Assembly: GCA_965262565.1 (NCBI GenBank)
Contig: CBDHFQ010000019.1
Location: forward strand, 1-35,127
DNA: 35,127 bases
From: CBDHFQ01 sp965262565
GTDB taxonomy: Bacteria; Bacteroidota; Bacteroidia; J057
Direction of reading: 5' to 3'
The notes beneath the pieces are model-generated. The model was given only the letters and a program-made list of their open reading frames with translations, was not told where the DNA came from and ran no database searches. A program made the translations under genes and the position numbers. This document shows positions 16,942 through 25,305 of the stretch, piece by piece; position 1 is the stretch's first letter, and every line of letters begins with the position of its first letter.

Positions 16942-18282
16942 CTAGGGGTGTCGCTTCATCGCTAACTCTGAAATATCTAGTTGTTCACATATGCTTCTAG
17001 CTTCTTCTGCTTTGTTCCCTTTTAACCCTAACATCAGCGCTAGCTGAAAATTTTCAAATGCAGCAACATATCCTTCTAAGTCGAGAATAATCTTCGCTTT
17101 AATGTAAAATGGAGTGGGGTTGGAAGCATCCAGATCTATGGAGGATTGAACCGCAGTCAATGCCTGCTGATATTTTTTTTGATGTAGGTAGATAAGTGCT
17201 ATATCATTCCAGATATTTTGTCTAAGGGCGATAGAATGGGTGTTTTCTGCCAAAGGTATCAGGAGAGGTAGCCCTTTAGAATAATTTTTTTCCTGTAGGT
17301 AAGTTGTTGCTAAATAATAGGTATATAAAGAATGATCACTGATAAAAGAGTCAATTTCATGTAGAATCTCCCTGGCCCGTTCTGTATGTTTTAGCTGTAA
17401 GTAACAATAAAAGGATTGAATTTGTGCTTGCGTAGAGGCTTTATGATTAGGAAAGCTCAAACGTATCCATTGGAAGTCTGCTAATGCTCTTTGGGGATTC
17501 CCGATTTTCATATATAGTTTACCCCGGTCTAAAAAAACGAATGGAAGAATATTGGGAATCTTGGTAGCATGATCTTTAATAAGTCTACCTATCCCTATAG
17601 CTTCAATATAATCATCTAAAGCGTCTTTTTGTCTACAAAGGTGATCATGGGCCTTGGCTCTGTAAAGATAGCTATAAAATAAAATGATATTAGACTGTTT
17701 ATTATGTTTTCGAGATAACTCACTGGTAGCAATACTTTTGCTAAATGCTTGCTGGGCTTTCTTATAATGAGCATTCTGTAGGTACTGAACACCTTTTTCC
17801 ATGTGAGATTTTGATTTTTTGGTATTTTTGATTTTCTGCGATAGGAATAATCCTATTCCTTTTTGATAGACTCCAAGTTCTTTTAATTCTGATAAATCGA
17901 AATAGAATGAAGTGTTAACCCAAAAATTAATTGATTGACCATCTTTTATTGCGGGCAGAAACTTTAGCTTAGGTAAATGGTAGGCTATAGCATTATCTAT
18001 GGAAGGATGTAAATGACGCGTAATTTTATGGTCAAGATAATGACCATGTTTGTCTACCAGGATTCTGGTATAAACTAATCCTTCTATTTCTTGCTTAATC
18101 GCTTCTATAGGGTAGCCAATCTCTTTTTTTATTTCGTCCAGATTAATAGGAATAGGTTGCCTGTCTACAGATACATATTCGTGAATATCTGGTAATTGAT
18201 CCTCAAAATCTATTTGAGCTAATTGGCATATAAGCGTGCTGGGAAGAAAAATGAGTAAACAAATGGAAAATAGATTGTTCAT
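16942..18282 (-). CDS. Exported TonB_C-like/tetratricopeptide-repeat protein
   Basis: Protein of 446 residues with a signal peptide (LFSICLLIFLPSTLICQLAQ). Residues about 45-135 resemble the TonB C-terminal domain: GYPIEAIKQEIEGLVYTRIL, VDKHGHYLDHKI, HPSIDNAIAYHLPKLKFLPA, then NFWVNTSFYFDLSE. Residues about 160-440 form tetratricopeptide repeats, for example ARAKAHDHLCRQKDALDDYI, ALADFQWIRLSFPN and ALIYLHQKKYQQALTAVQSS. The combination suggests a periplasmic scaffold rather than a true energy transducer, since the TonB-type membrane helix and Pro-rich spacer are missing. No partner genes are adjacent; it sits alone between two non-coding stretches that hold the structured repeats. The domain calls are from pattern only. 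Confidence 0.72.
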   Translation of the reverse strand: MNNLFSICLLIFLPSTLICQLAQIDFEDQLPDIHEYVSVDRQPIPINLDEIKKEIGYPIEAIKQEIEGLVYTRILVDKHGHYLDHKITRHLHPSIDNAIAYHLPKLKFLPAIKDGQSINFWVNTSFYFDLSELKELGVYQKGIGLFLSQKIKNTKKSKSHMEKGVQYLQNAHYKKAQQAFSKSIATSELSRKHNKQSNIILFYSYLYRAKAHDHLCRQKDALDDYIEAIGIGRLIKDHATKIPNILPFVFLDRGKLYMKIGNPQRALADFQWIRLSFPNHKASTQAQIQSFYCYLQLKHTERAREILHEIDSFISDHSLYTYYLATTYLQEKNYSKGLPLLIPLAENTHSIALRQNIWNDIALIYLHQKKYQQALTAVQSSIDLDASNPTPFYIKAKIILDLEGYVAAFENFQLALMLGLKGNKAEEARSICEQLDISELAMKRHP

Positions 18283-18712
18283 GAAGCTTTCCTGTAAATA
18301 AATTCGTTTGAATAAATTTATGGAAATTACATATTATAAAAATATACTAATATAAAAATATGCAACATGCTTAATATATTGATTCTTCTTATTAATTATA
18401 TTAGAGATAGGAGATTTTGACTTAATCGGACTTTTTTAATTTAGAATTAATTCATTCTTTTCAATAGTGTGTAAGGATATGAGAATAGTAATGCAGATTC
18501 GGTTCCTTCTTCTACCTACATGTTATTTCAGTCATACTAAAAAATTTGAATAGCTGAAAGGCTGAGTTCAGTCTAGTCTTTATCAAGTGTCTGACTACGA
18601 TCAATTTAAATAAGTAATATTCATCTCGACAAGATGGCATAACAATAGTGAGTAATAAATTTCTGAAAATATATTATTCAAATTTCGATGTAAATAATGG
18701 CAGAAATCTTCA
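18283..18712. other. Non-coding A/T-rich stretch upstream of the TPR gene
   Basis: About 430 bases between the TPR gene start and the promoter of repeat copy B. It must hold the minus-strand promoter of the TPR gene. I see no open frame, RNA or repeat in it. Confidence 0.5.
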
Positions 18713-18743
18713 CTTGTTTAAAATATTCTGCTTACTAGATTTG
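18713..18743 (+). promoter_or_regulatory. Bacteroidota-type promoter candidate for repeat copy B
   Basis: A -7 element TAGATTTG (18736-18743) fits the Bacteroidota consensus TAnnTTTG exactly. CTTG at 18713-18716 matches the -33 TTTG with one mismatch, and the spacer is 19 bases, the expected length. Transcription would begin near 18748-18752, at the left edge of repeat copy B. Confidence 0.5.
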
Positions 18744-18747
18744 TATA

Positions 18748-18833
18748 ACAACAGGACGGTAATCCTGGAATTACAAGAGCAAGGGCTAGGGTTGATTCTC
18801 TACCAATGGTAGATAGAGTCCCCTAGTTTTTTT
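18748..18833 (+). ncRNA. Structured repeat element, copy B (candidate small RNA)
   Basis: About 85-nt unit with two hairpins. The 5' hairpin is GTAAT-CCTGGA-ATTAC (18759-18774). After the linker AAGAGCAAGGG comes a 3' hairpin (18786-18826) with outer stem CTAGGG/CCCTAG, inner pairs CTCT/AGAG and ACC/GGT, and seven T (18827-18833), as in an intrinsic terminator. It agrees with copy C except for about three bases over some 82. A promoter-like site lies just upstream. No plus-strand gene ends nearby (mfd ends at 16363), so it is unlikely to be just a gene's terminator. Function unknown. Confidence 0.62.
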
Positions 18834-18901
18834 ATATGGTTACTCGTACTTATCACAATTTTCTGGATTATAATCAGACCCAATTAAGTTATAATCCCTG
18901 T

Positions 18902-18935
18902 TACCTTTACTTTTTAAAGGGGTAAAGGTATTTTT
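18902..18935 (+). terminator. Intrinsic terminator-like hairpin
   Basis: TACCTTTAC (18902-18910) pairs with GTAAAGGTA (18922-18930), followed by five T (18931-18935). It lies about 70 bases after the T run of repeat copy B on the same strand, perhaps as a back-up stop. Confidence 0.55.
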
Positions 18936-19335
18936 ATACTTCCTCCTCCAGGTTAATTTTTTTATTCCCAAAGATTTTTAGATCAAAACTTTTTTATCAC
19001 TTTGATGAAATATTGAACCAGATACATTATTTGGTAGTATTTTTCATTAAAATAAAATATTCGCTAATCGATAGGAGTGGTAAGCATTGAATGAAAAAAT
19101 GTAAATTAATGATATTTATTTCGAATAATTAAAAATTAATAAGTAGTTAATATAAAAGGTATGATATTAATATTTATTTGATAAACAAATAGTTAGATGG
19201 TATTAGTGATTTTTTTTTATTGAAAGTTTATTGAAAAATTATCGGTAATGACAATCTTTATTCCCTTCTGCTAGGTGTTATTTTATTGCAAAAATATGTG
19301 TAGGAAATCGCGAGATACTTAATAATTTTATTTCA
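18936..19335. other. Non-coding, very A/T-rich stretch between repeat copies B and C
   Basis: About 400 bases rich in A/T runs. I found no open frame, no clear -7 TAnnTTTG element and no further copy of the repeat here. Confidence 0.5.
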
Positions 19336-19418
19336 TAACAGGACGGTAAACCTGGAATTACAAGAGCAAGGGCTAGGGTAGATTCTCTACCGATGGTAGA
19401 TAGAGTCCCCTAGTTTTT
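19336..19418 (+). ncRNA. Structured repeat element, copy C (candidate small RNA)
   Basis: Second plus-strand copy, about 590 bases after copy B and nearly identical. The 3' hairpin is 19373-19413 with outer arms CTAGGG/CCCTAG, followed by five T (19414-19418). One substitution removes a pair from the 5' hairpin (GTAAA instead of GTAAT); another falls in the 3' loop (CCGATGG instead of CCAATGG). No promoter as good as that of copy B is visible. It points toward the 3' end of the ankyrin gene, but its own T run and the next hairpin should stop it first. Confidence 0.58.
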
Positions 19419-19421
19419 AGT

Positions 19422-19454
19422 AAAGAAAAAGGGTAAAGTATTATACTTTACCCT
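19422..19454 (-). terminator. Intrinsic terminator of the ankyrin gene
   Basis: Perfect 11-bp stem, AGGGTAAAGTA (19430-19440) and TACTTTACCCT (19444-19454), with a 3-base loop. On the minus strand it is followed by TTTTTCTTTA. It lies 68 bases after the ankyrin gene stop. Confidence 0.8.
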
Positions 19455-19521
19455 ATCTTATTATTGCAACTTTAAACTGTATAAAAGGAAATCAATTTTG
19501 CCTTTTCCCGTTATTAATCAT

Positions 19522-21129
19522 TTACATACGATACGCAAGCCTTTGAAGATAAGTTTCACCACTTTTATTAGAGATATTTTCATCAGCCTGGAAACTTATC
19601 AACATTTTTATAATCTTTACCTGACCACTCGCTGCAGCCAAGTGTAAAGGCGTATTGCCATCATCATCTTGTCCATCTATAGCTGCATGATATTCCAACA
19701 ATTTGTTCACTAATTCTGGAAAGCCCTTCTGAGCTGCAATATGTATAGGAGTAACCCCATTGTTTGATGCCTTGTTTACTTCAGCTCCAGCATCCATGAG
19801 AATGCGGGCTGCTTTATCACTTCCTGATAAAGCACAAATATGAAGAGGAGAATGGCCATTTTCATCAATAGCTTCCAAGGTAGCTCCATTGTTGAGCAGC
19901 ATGACCATTAAATCATCTTTATTAAATCTTGCAGCAAAATGTAAGGGAGTTTCTTTATGATAATTGATGCAATCCGCATCCGCGTGAAGATCAATTAAAT
20001 ATTTTGCTATACTTAGTTTCCCTTCCTTAATGGCCATATGCAAAGGAGTGTTCCCCAAGCGGTTTTTTATATTTATCACCGCTCCCTGATCGACCAATTC
20101 AGATATCAACTCTTTATCACCTTTTATCACTGCGTGGTGAAGTGGTGTATTCCCCTCTTGATCTTGTTTATTAATCTGATTGTGATGATGGCTTCCATTT
20201 TTATTATTAAAGTATTGTCTCATATGAATCGAGCCGATCATCTTATCTGTCTCAAGTGAATTACCATTAGCCTGACTTTTATCTGAGGCTGGACTGCCAT
20301 TAGAAAAACCGACAGCTTCTGTAGCGTCAGAAGTTTCATTGATTTGATCCTTCTGCCAAATTTGGCGATGGTGTACGACAGATTGGTTAATCTTGCTGAA
20401 ATCAATATTATCTAATAATGGATTGCCGTTATCAGAATTTAATTGAATAAATAATCTCGAAAGCAGAAAGGTCAATGAAGGAAATGCATCTTGAGCAATG
20501 AAATCTGACACATTATATTCATGAATATGCGCATTTATATGCCCGTTTTCAGGAGTTAGTTCTGTTAGTTGAATGACAGTTTGTTTCCCCTTACTTATAA
20601 GTTGTGGGAATCCATTTACATTCTTATGATCATTAAACAATCTCGAAGTCAGAGATAGAGCATCCCATTTTTCATCCATGCAAATTAGCCCGGAAAAGAA
20701 ATCACTTTTGGAGGAAAAGTTGTTGACATTAGTAAAAGGATCCGTTCTCTTAAAAAGACCGACTTCCTTTACCTGATTGTAAAATGACGAGATGATGGAA
20801 TATGATTGCTGATCGCTTACACCTTCTGGAATTACTCCTATAATGGCTTGTACCTCCTCCGGCTTTATGATGATAAAACTATCTGTTTCCCAAGTACTTT
20901 TTGCATTACTATTATATACTAATACCGAGTTCATCGAGGTAGATTCCTCTGAACCGGATATAATGCCAGATTTTACAGATAAATTCGTAGGTAATCTTTC
21001 TTCGATTACCTGAGTAAGAATCGAATTTAGGGCACAGAAATTTTTCGAAATGTCTTTTGAAAAGCCTGCCGCCTCGTTTAGTAGAGCATCGAATGTTTGG
21101 CTAATGGTCGTTATGTGATGAGTTATCAT
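19522..21129 (-). CDS. Ankyrin-repeat protein with DUF6602-like N-terminal domain
   Basis: Protein of 535 residues without a signal peptide. Residues about 322-522 form six ankyrin repeats (GNTPLHHAVIKGDKELISEL, GNTPLHMAIKEGK, KETPLHFAARFNKDD, GHSPLHICALSG, GVTPIHIAAQKG, GNTPLHLAAASG) and a partial seventh ending in LQRLAYRM. The first 230 residues resemble DUF6602, a nuclease-like domain: LPTNLSVKSGIISGSEESTS, NSVLVYN, FIIIKPEEVQAIIGV, FFSGLICMDEKW and LSRLFIQL. Where that family usually has Asp and Glu-x-Lys, this protein has Asn67 and Gly98-Val-Ile, so catalysis looks lost. A Ser/Asn/His-rich linker (about 250-320) joins the parts. Possible roles are defence, protein binding or host interaction. 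The ankyrin call is firm; the N-terminal call is tentative. Confidence 0.82.
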   Translation of the reverse strand: MITHHITTISQTFDALLNEAAGFSKDISKNFCALNSILTQVIEERLPTNLSVKSGIISGSEESTSMNSVLVYNSNAKSTWETDSFIIIKPEEVQAIIGVIPEGVSDQQSYSIISSFYNQVKEVGLFKRTDPFTNVNNFSSKSDFFSGLICMDEKWDALSLTSRLFNDHKNVNGFPQLISKGKQTVIQLTELTPENGHINAHIHEYNVSDFIAQDAFPSLTFLLSRLFIQLNSDNGNPLLDNIDFSKINQSVVHHRQIWQKDQINETSDATEAVGFSNGSPASDKSQANGNSLETDKMIGSIHMRQYFNNKNGSHHHNQINKQDQEGNTPLHHAVIKGDKELISELVDQGAVINIKNRLGNTPLHMAIKEGKLSIAKYLIDLHADADCINYHKETPLHFAARFNKDDLMVMLLNNGATLEAIDENGHSPLHICALSGSDKAARILMDAGAEVNKASNNGVTPIHIAAQKGFPELVNKLLEYHAAIDGQDDDGNTPLHLAAASGQVKIIKMLISFQADENISNKSGETYLQRLAYRM

Positions 21130-21296
21130 GAGAAAAATGGTCCTTATCCCGTAAATTGAGCAGATTTAAGTATTATAAATATACATCTTTTAACCTAGTT
21201 AATCTGGTCGATTTAGGGGCAATGGATTACATCATTACTCGGGTAGTAATATTACACGCTTAAGTTGCCATTTTTCTCTTAGTTATCATTTTTATA

Positions 21297-21992
21297 TCAA
21301 CTTATTGCAGAAGGATGTTGGGGTGCATTTTCTGCAAGGATTTTTCCATCGAGCATGTGAATGATACGATCTCCGAAGGAGGCATCATGATTTGAGTGAG
21401 TAACCATTACGATGGTGGTTCCTTCTTTATGAAGTTTTGAAATTAATTGAAGAACTTCATCTCCATTTTGTGTATCTAGATTCCCTGTAGGCTCATCTGC
21501 CAAGATAAGACTTGGACGATTAACTAAAGCTCTTGCCACTGCTACACGTTGTTGCTGGCCTCCTGAGAGCTGTTGAGGATAATGATTTCTCCTATGCATC
21601 ATGTTAAGCTTCTCCAACTCGGTTTCTACTCTCTTCTTTCTTTCTGAGGGAGGAACTTTAGTATATACCATAGGAAGTTCTACATTCTTAAATACCGTTA
21701 GCTCATCAATCAAATTAAAGCTCTGAAAAATAAATCCTACATTATGTTTCCTCAATTGTGATCGCTTTCTTTCTGAATAAGTGGCAATTTCTTCATCTTT
21801 AAAAAAGTATTCGCCTGAAGAAGGACTGTCAATCATTCCTATAAGATTTAATAGCGTAGACTTTCCACATCCCGAAGGGCCCATTATGGAAACAAACTCT
21901 CCTTTATTTACGGTCAGATTTATCTCACTTAATGCTACGGTTTCGATCTCATCAGTCTCATAGATGCGGGTGATTTTCTTTAATTCAATCAT
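21297..21992 (-). CDS. MacB/LolD-type ABC transporter ATP-binding protein
   Basis: ABC ATPase of 231 residues of the MacB/LolD/FtsE group, which powers FtsX-like permeases that move lipoproteins, peptides or drugs across the envelope without transporting through the inner membrane. Walker A is GPSGCGKST (38-46), the Q-loop GFIFQSFNLID is at Q90, the signature is LSGGQQQRVAVARAL (142-156), Walker B LILADEPTG ends in Glu167, and the H-loop is VMVTHSNHD. All catalytic residues are present. No permease gene is adjacent on either side, so its partner must be encoded elsewhere. The nearest genes are the ankyrin gene (167 bases downstream) and the ion channel (upstream), and no operon is evident. 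Confidence 0.92.
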   Translation of the reverse strand: MIELKKITRIYETDEIETVALSEINLTVNKGEFVSIMGPSGCGKSTLLNLIGMIDSPSSGEYFFKDEEIATYSERKRSQLRKHNVGFIFQSFNLIDELTVFKNVELPMVYTKVPPSERKKRVETELEKLNMMHRRNHYPQQLSGGQQQRVAVARALVNRPSLILADEPTGNLDTQNGDEVLQLISKLHKEGTTIVMVTHSNHDASFGDRIIHMLDGKILAENAPQHPSAIS

Positions 21993-22137
21993 GATAATGG
22001 GAGTTAGGCAAAATATATAAATGATACACTGAAGTGCTTAAGGATTTACACAGAATAGTACTTTCCTTTTTAGGGAATGATTACAGTCAATAAGATCGCA
22101 ATTTTGGGAAAAGGTTGCATTAGAAGTGATGCTTTAT

Positions 22138-23058
22138 TTAAGCTTGTGATTTATCTTGCAACATATTAGAAGGGGGATGATTATCGGAGAGCTCTGTAAT
22201 GGATTCTCGTTTGATGTATTGAAAGTCTTCTTCTTTTTGCAAAGAGAGTAGTTTATCAATTTTACCTTCCAATACATCTATTCTGGCCAACATTCCATCA
22301 TTATTATCGCTCACCATTTCATCTACAAATATGGCGTTAACAATAGATAATCCAAACAGTCCTCCAGAAACCACAATAATAATGAAATATAGGATGATGA
22401 AAAAAGAAGTGAGTTTGTCCTCACTGGGTATATTTTCAGGGATTTCATACCAGCCTTCGATAGTGAACACTTTGAATATAGTATAAAATGATATTAAAGG
22501 ATTAGCAAAATATTCAGGAGAGGATTCACTAAAAATTCTACAGCTGATCATAGAGATCACAAACATATATATAAAAAAAGCTAGTAAGACGAAAACTGAG
22601 GCTCTAAAGGCACGACTTAATCCTTGGATTAACTCTTCTATATTTGGAATAAACCTCAGAAACTTGAAAAACCTAACTAATCTTACAATTCTAAAAACAA
22701 AAAGAATACTTACATCTGGCATGGATTCTTCGAACAACAAAATGATGGATGGGAAACTAAAAACTAATATAATGAAGTCAAATTTGTTCCAATTTTTAGA
22801 AATATAGCCTTTCCATCCTAATTGACGAATTTTAAGGATAGCTTCTAATAGGAAATAGAATAAAAAAAGTGAATCAATAATGGTTAATAATGAATGATAT
22901 GGATTCAATTCATCAAATGAAAGCAAGAATAATACAATAGCATTGAAAGTAATTGCTACAGCTACTGCTTTATCTTCTGTAAATAACCTATTTAGTATTT
23001 TCACCATTTGAATATCCCCATACTTACTTGGTTTTACAACCGTTTTGCCTGTAAGCAT
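22138..23058 (-). CDS. Voltage-gated cation channel, bacterial NavBac-like
   Basis: Single-domain six-helix ion transport protein, 306 residues, expected to form a tetramer in the inner membrane. S1-S3 lie at about 31-48, 56-76 and 93-110. S4 (119-136) has positive charges at every third position: R123, R126, R129, K132, R135. S5 is about 152-176, the pore loop is FYTIFKVFTIEGWYEI (191-206), and S6 is about 217-245. The filter TIEGW (199-203) is close to the TLESW of known bacterial sodium channels, with the key Glu kept. A C-terminal segment (MLARIDVLEGKIDKLLSLQK, 256-275) looks like the tetramerising coiled coil of that family. The ATG at 23058 is plausible; M18 is an alternative start. Confidence 0.87.
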   Translation of the reverse strand: MLTGKTVVKPSKYGDIQMVKILNRLFTEDKAVAVAITFNAIVLFLLSFDELNPYHSLLTIIDSLFLFYFLLEAILKIRQLGWKGYISKNWNKFDFIILVFSFPSIILLFEESMPDVSILFVFRIVRLVRFFKFLRFIPNIEELIQGLSRAFRASVFVLLAFFIYMFVISMISCRIFSESSPEYFANPLISFYTIFKVFTIEGWYEIPENIPSEDKLTSFFIILYFIIIVVSGGLFGLSIVNAIFVDEMVSDNNDGMLARIDVLEGKIDKLLSLQKEEDFQYIKRESITELSDNHPPSNMLQDKSQA

Positions 23059-23287
23059 GTATATATTTAAAGTTAAATGTAATGATTAATCTGAAGAATA
23101 TCATTTTGTTTGTTTAACAGCCCGATAAAATGGAAGTTAACTGATAAATAAGATGAGAATTCACTTTGTATTAGCTGGTTTAGGGTAATTGTACACAAGC
23201 AATTAGGTGAGGGACAGCGTGTGGTTGTTTGTATTAATAGACAGACATTTAACTGAGTTTTAATATGTGAATAGTTATATTTAAAAT

Positions 23288-23965
23288 ATGAAGTTAAGGG
23301 ATTTTCATCATTCGAGATTTGTTATTTTCCTGGGGTTGATATCGGGGTTATATCAATTAGCAGTAGCTCAGGAAAAATCTGATTCGAGCAATATATATCA
23401 AAACTCACATAGGTTTAAGGTGTATTCTGTTGATGGTGAAATGTTTATGGATGGAGCTCTGAAAACGGTAAATATATATGCTACCTATCCAACAAGAAGG
23501 CAACTGAGGAAAGGAAGAAAGAGGTTGCAAAAATATACCAGAATCAGATGGAATGTTCATAAAGTATATCCATATGCAGTAAAAGTATCAAACGTATTAA
23601 AAAATATTGAACAAGACCTAAATGCTCTACCCTCAGAAGAAGCGAGAAAGTCATATCTCAAGAATACAGAAAAATCTCTGTTTGGCAAATATGAAAAAGA
23701 CTTGAGAAAAATGTCTAGATCTCAGGGAAGGGTTCTTGTTAAGTTGGTTTATAGACAAACGGGAAATTCCACCTTTCATTTAATTAAGGATTATAAAAGC
23801 GGTGCATCTGCTTTCTTCTGGCAATCAATCGGATTACTTTTTGGAATAAATCTGAAAACTATCTACGATCCTGAGGAAGATGAAATGATAGAACAAATAG
23901 TAGCTGAATTAGAAAATGGAGGATACAATATTTGTTATAAAAGATATAATTATTCCCTAAACTAA
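23288..23965 (+). CDS. DUF4294 family exported protein
   Basis: Protein of 225 residues matching the pattern of DUF4294, a Bacteroidota-specific family of unknown function. A signal peptide (FVIFLGLISGLYQLAVAQ) leads to a basic, helical body: YATYPTRRQLRKGRKRLQKY, TRIRWNVHKVYPYAVKVSNV, RVLVKLVYRQTGNSTFHLIK and a C-terminal FFWQSIGLLFGINLKTIYDP. The YPYA motif and the conserved QTG are typical of the family as I recall it. It is probably periplasmic. Its stop codon overlaps that of the converging CapA-like gene (CTAA at 23962-23965 carries both). No function can be inferred from the neighbours. Confidence 0.75.
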   Translation: MKLRDFHHSRFVIFLGLISGLYQLAVAQEKSDSSNIYQNSHRFKVYSVDGEMFMDGALKTVNIYATYPTRRQLRKGRKRLQKYTRIRWNVHKVYPYAVKVSNVLKNIEQDLNALPSEEARKSYLKNTEKSLFGKYEKDLRKMSRSQGRVLVKLVYRQTGNSTFHLIKDYKSGASAFFWQSIGLLFGINLKTIYDPEEDEMIEQIVAELENGGYNICYKRYNYSLN

Positions 23966-25191
23966 AGAAAAATATCAGCAAGGGAAATCGTACAATTATT
24001 TTCTCCAGAAGAGGTAATTTCCAGTTTTTCCTGAGCACTAAAATATATTTGCTTAAGCTCACTCAACTCGTCTTCAGTCAATAGGGTATCAACGGTAGGA
24101 TGATTGGATTCCAGTGAAAGTTGAGTCGGGTATATAAAATAATCTTCAGACTTACTCACTTCAGGCTTAACTAATACTGTGGGGAGGATTTCCATATGTC
24201 TAAGTGAAATCCTTTGGCTTACAGGATCTTTCTGAAGCTCAATTCCCAGTACGGCACTTCCAATATTCTGACTATCCTTTTGAGAAAAGAAACTCCCCAA
24301 TGAATATGCGACTACACCCTGATCTGTAAAAGGGTTTCTCGTTCGATAGCAACTCACTTTGGAGAGAAAATTCTCCTGATTGGCAATAATAATATCAGCA
24401 CCCTCTTCCATAGCAAAATTAATGATTTCTTTTATATATGCAGGGTCAGGCTTAGCTACAGAATTAAAATCAAAGTGGATTATTACTATTTCAGCCCCAT
24501 TCATTCTGGCACCTTGAATTCCACTTCTGATGGCTTCAGGTTTAATTTGATTTAATCGAAAAGTTTTTGATAAAGGAGAATTGTTATTGGAGGTAGAAGC
24601 ATATGAAAGGTTACTAAATTTGATCCCTTTTATCTCATTTACAACAATTTCACGAGCAGAAGCAAAATCTGAAAATGTACCTGTGTGTTTTAACGCATAT
24701 TCATCCAATACCTGAATAGTTCTGGTCATCCCATCTTCTCCAAAGTCGCAGGAACGGGAATTCGCGGTAAATAAAAAATCAAATCCTGCTTTTTTCAAGT
24801 CTCTGGCAAACTCATCAGGCGCGTTAATCTTGAATCTATGATTTACTTCAGTGTCATCGACATGGATGTCTCCGGCAAAAACTGATTGTAAATTGGCGAA
24901 GGTAATATCATCATCTAAAAAGTAATCTGATACATAGGTAAAGGCTGAAGAAAAATCAAAATGATTATCATTAGCTTTGCCCTTTATAAGGTGTCCCTTT
25001 TCCAAATGAATCTCTCCCACAAAGGTGAGTTTCATCGGCTCATAGGATTTCATTAATTCTTCAGTAGGATTATTAGATTCAGATGGACCATAATTCGAAA
25101 ATCGCAAAAACAATAGCAAGGCCAACATGAATAAGTTAGCAATAACCATTATTCGTATGAAAACTTTCGAATTTAAAATTCGGATCAACAT
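23962..25191 (-). CDS. CapA-like (poly-gamma-glutamate synthesis family) protein lacking active-site residues
   Basis: Membrane-anchored protein of 409 residues with one N-terminal helix (about 12-31) and a CapA/PGA_cap metallophosphatase-like fold outside. The family layout is clear: LTFVGEIHL (55-63), FANLQSVFAGD (98-108), FDFLFTANSRSCDFGEDG (137-154), IVIIHFDFN (235-243), ADIIIANQENFLSKV (265-279) and AYSLGSFFSQ. The residues expected to bind metal are replaced: GEIHL for GD, NSR for NNH, HFD for HWG, and ANQENF for GxHPH. It is therefore probably a non-catalytic member. True CapA neighbours (CapB, CapC, PgsE) are absent, so a role in polyglutamate export is not supported. Confidence 0.8.
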   Translation of the reverse strand: MLIRILNSKVFIRIMVIANLFMLALLLFLRFSNYGPSESNNPTEELMKSYEPMKLTFVGEIHLEKGHLIKGKANDNHFDFSSAFTYVSDYFLDDDITFANLQSVFAGDIHVDDTEVNHRFKINAPDEFARDLKKAGFDFLFTANSRSCDFGEDGMTRTIQVLDEYALKHTGTFSDFASAREIVVNEIKGIKFSNLSYASTSNNNSPLSKTFRLNQIKPEAIRSGIQGARMNGAEIVIIHFDFNSVAKPDPAYIKEIINFAMEEGADIIIANQENFLSKVSCYRTRNPFTDQGVVAYSLGSFFSQKDSQNIGSAVLGIELQKDPVSQRISLRHMEILPTVLVKPEVSKSEDYFIYPTQLSLESNHPTVDTLLTEDELSELKQIYFSAQEKLEITSSGENNCTISLADIFL

Positions 25192-25305
25192 CTACTAATA
25201 AATTTAAAGTGAAAATACGTCGATCTTTATTATCTAGCTAATATAGCTGAAAAAATTTATCCTTTTTTTAATAATTATGGCTAAAATTAATACTGTTCAT
25301 ATAAA

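Noticed and set aside
16364..19521. Insertion-sequence remnant in the gene-poor region
   Set aside because: No transposase fragment, terminal inverted repeats or target duplications could be found by eye.
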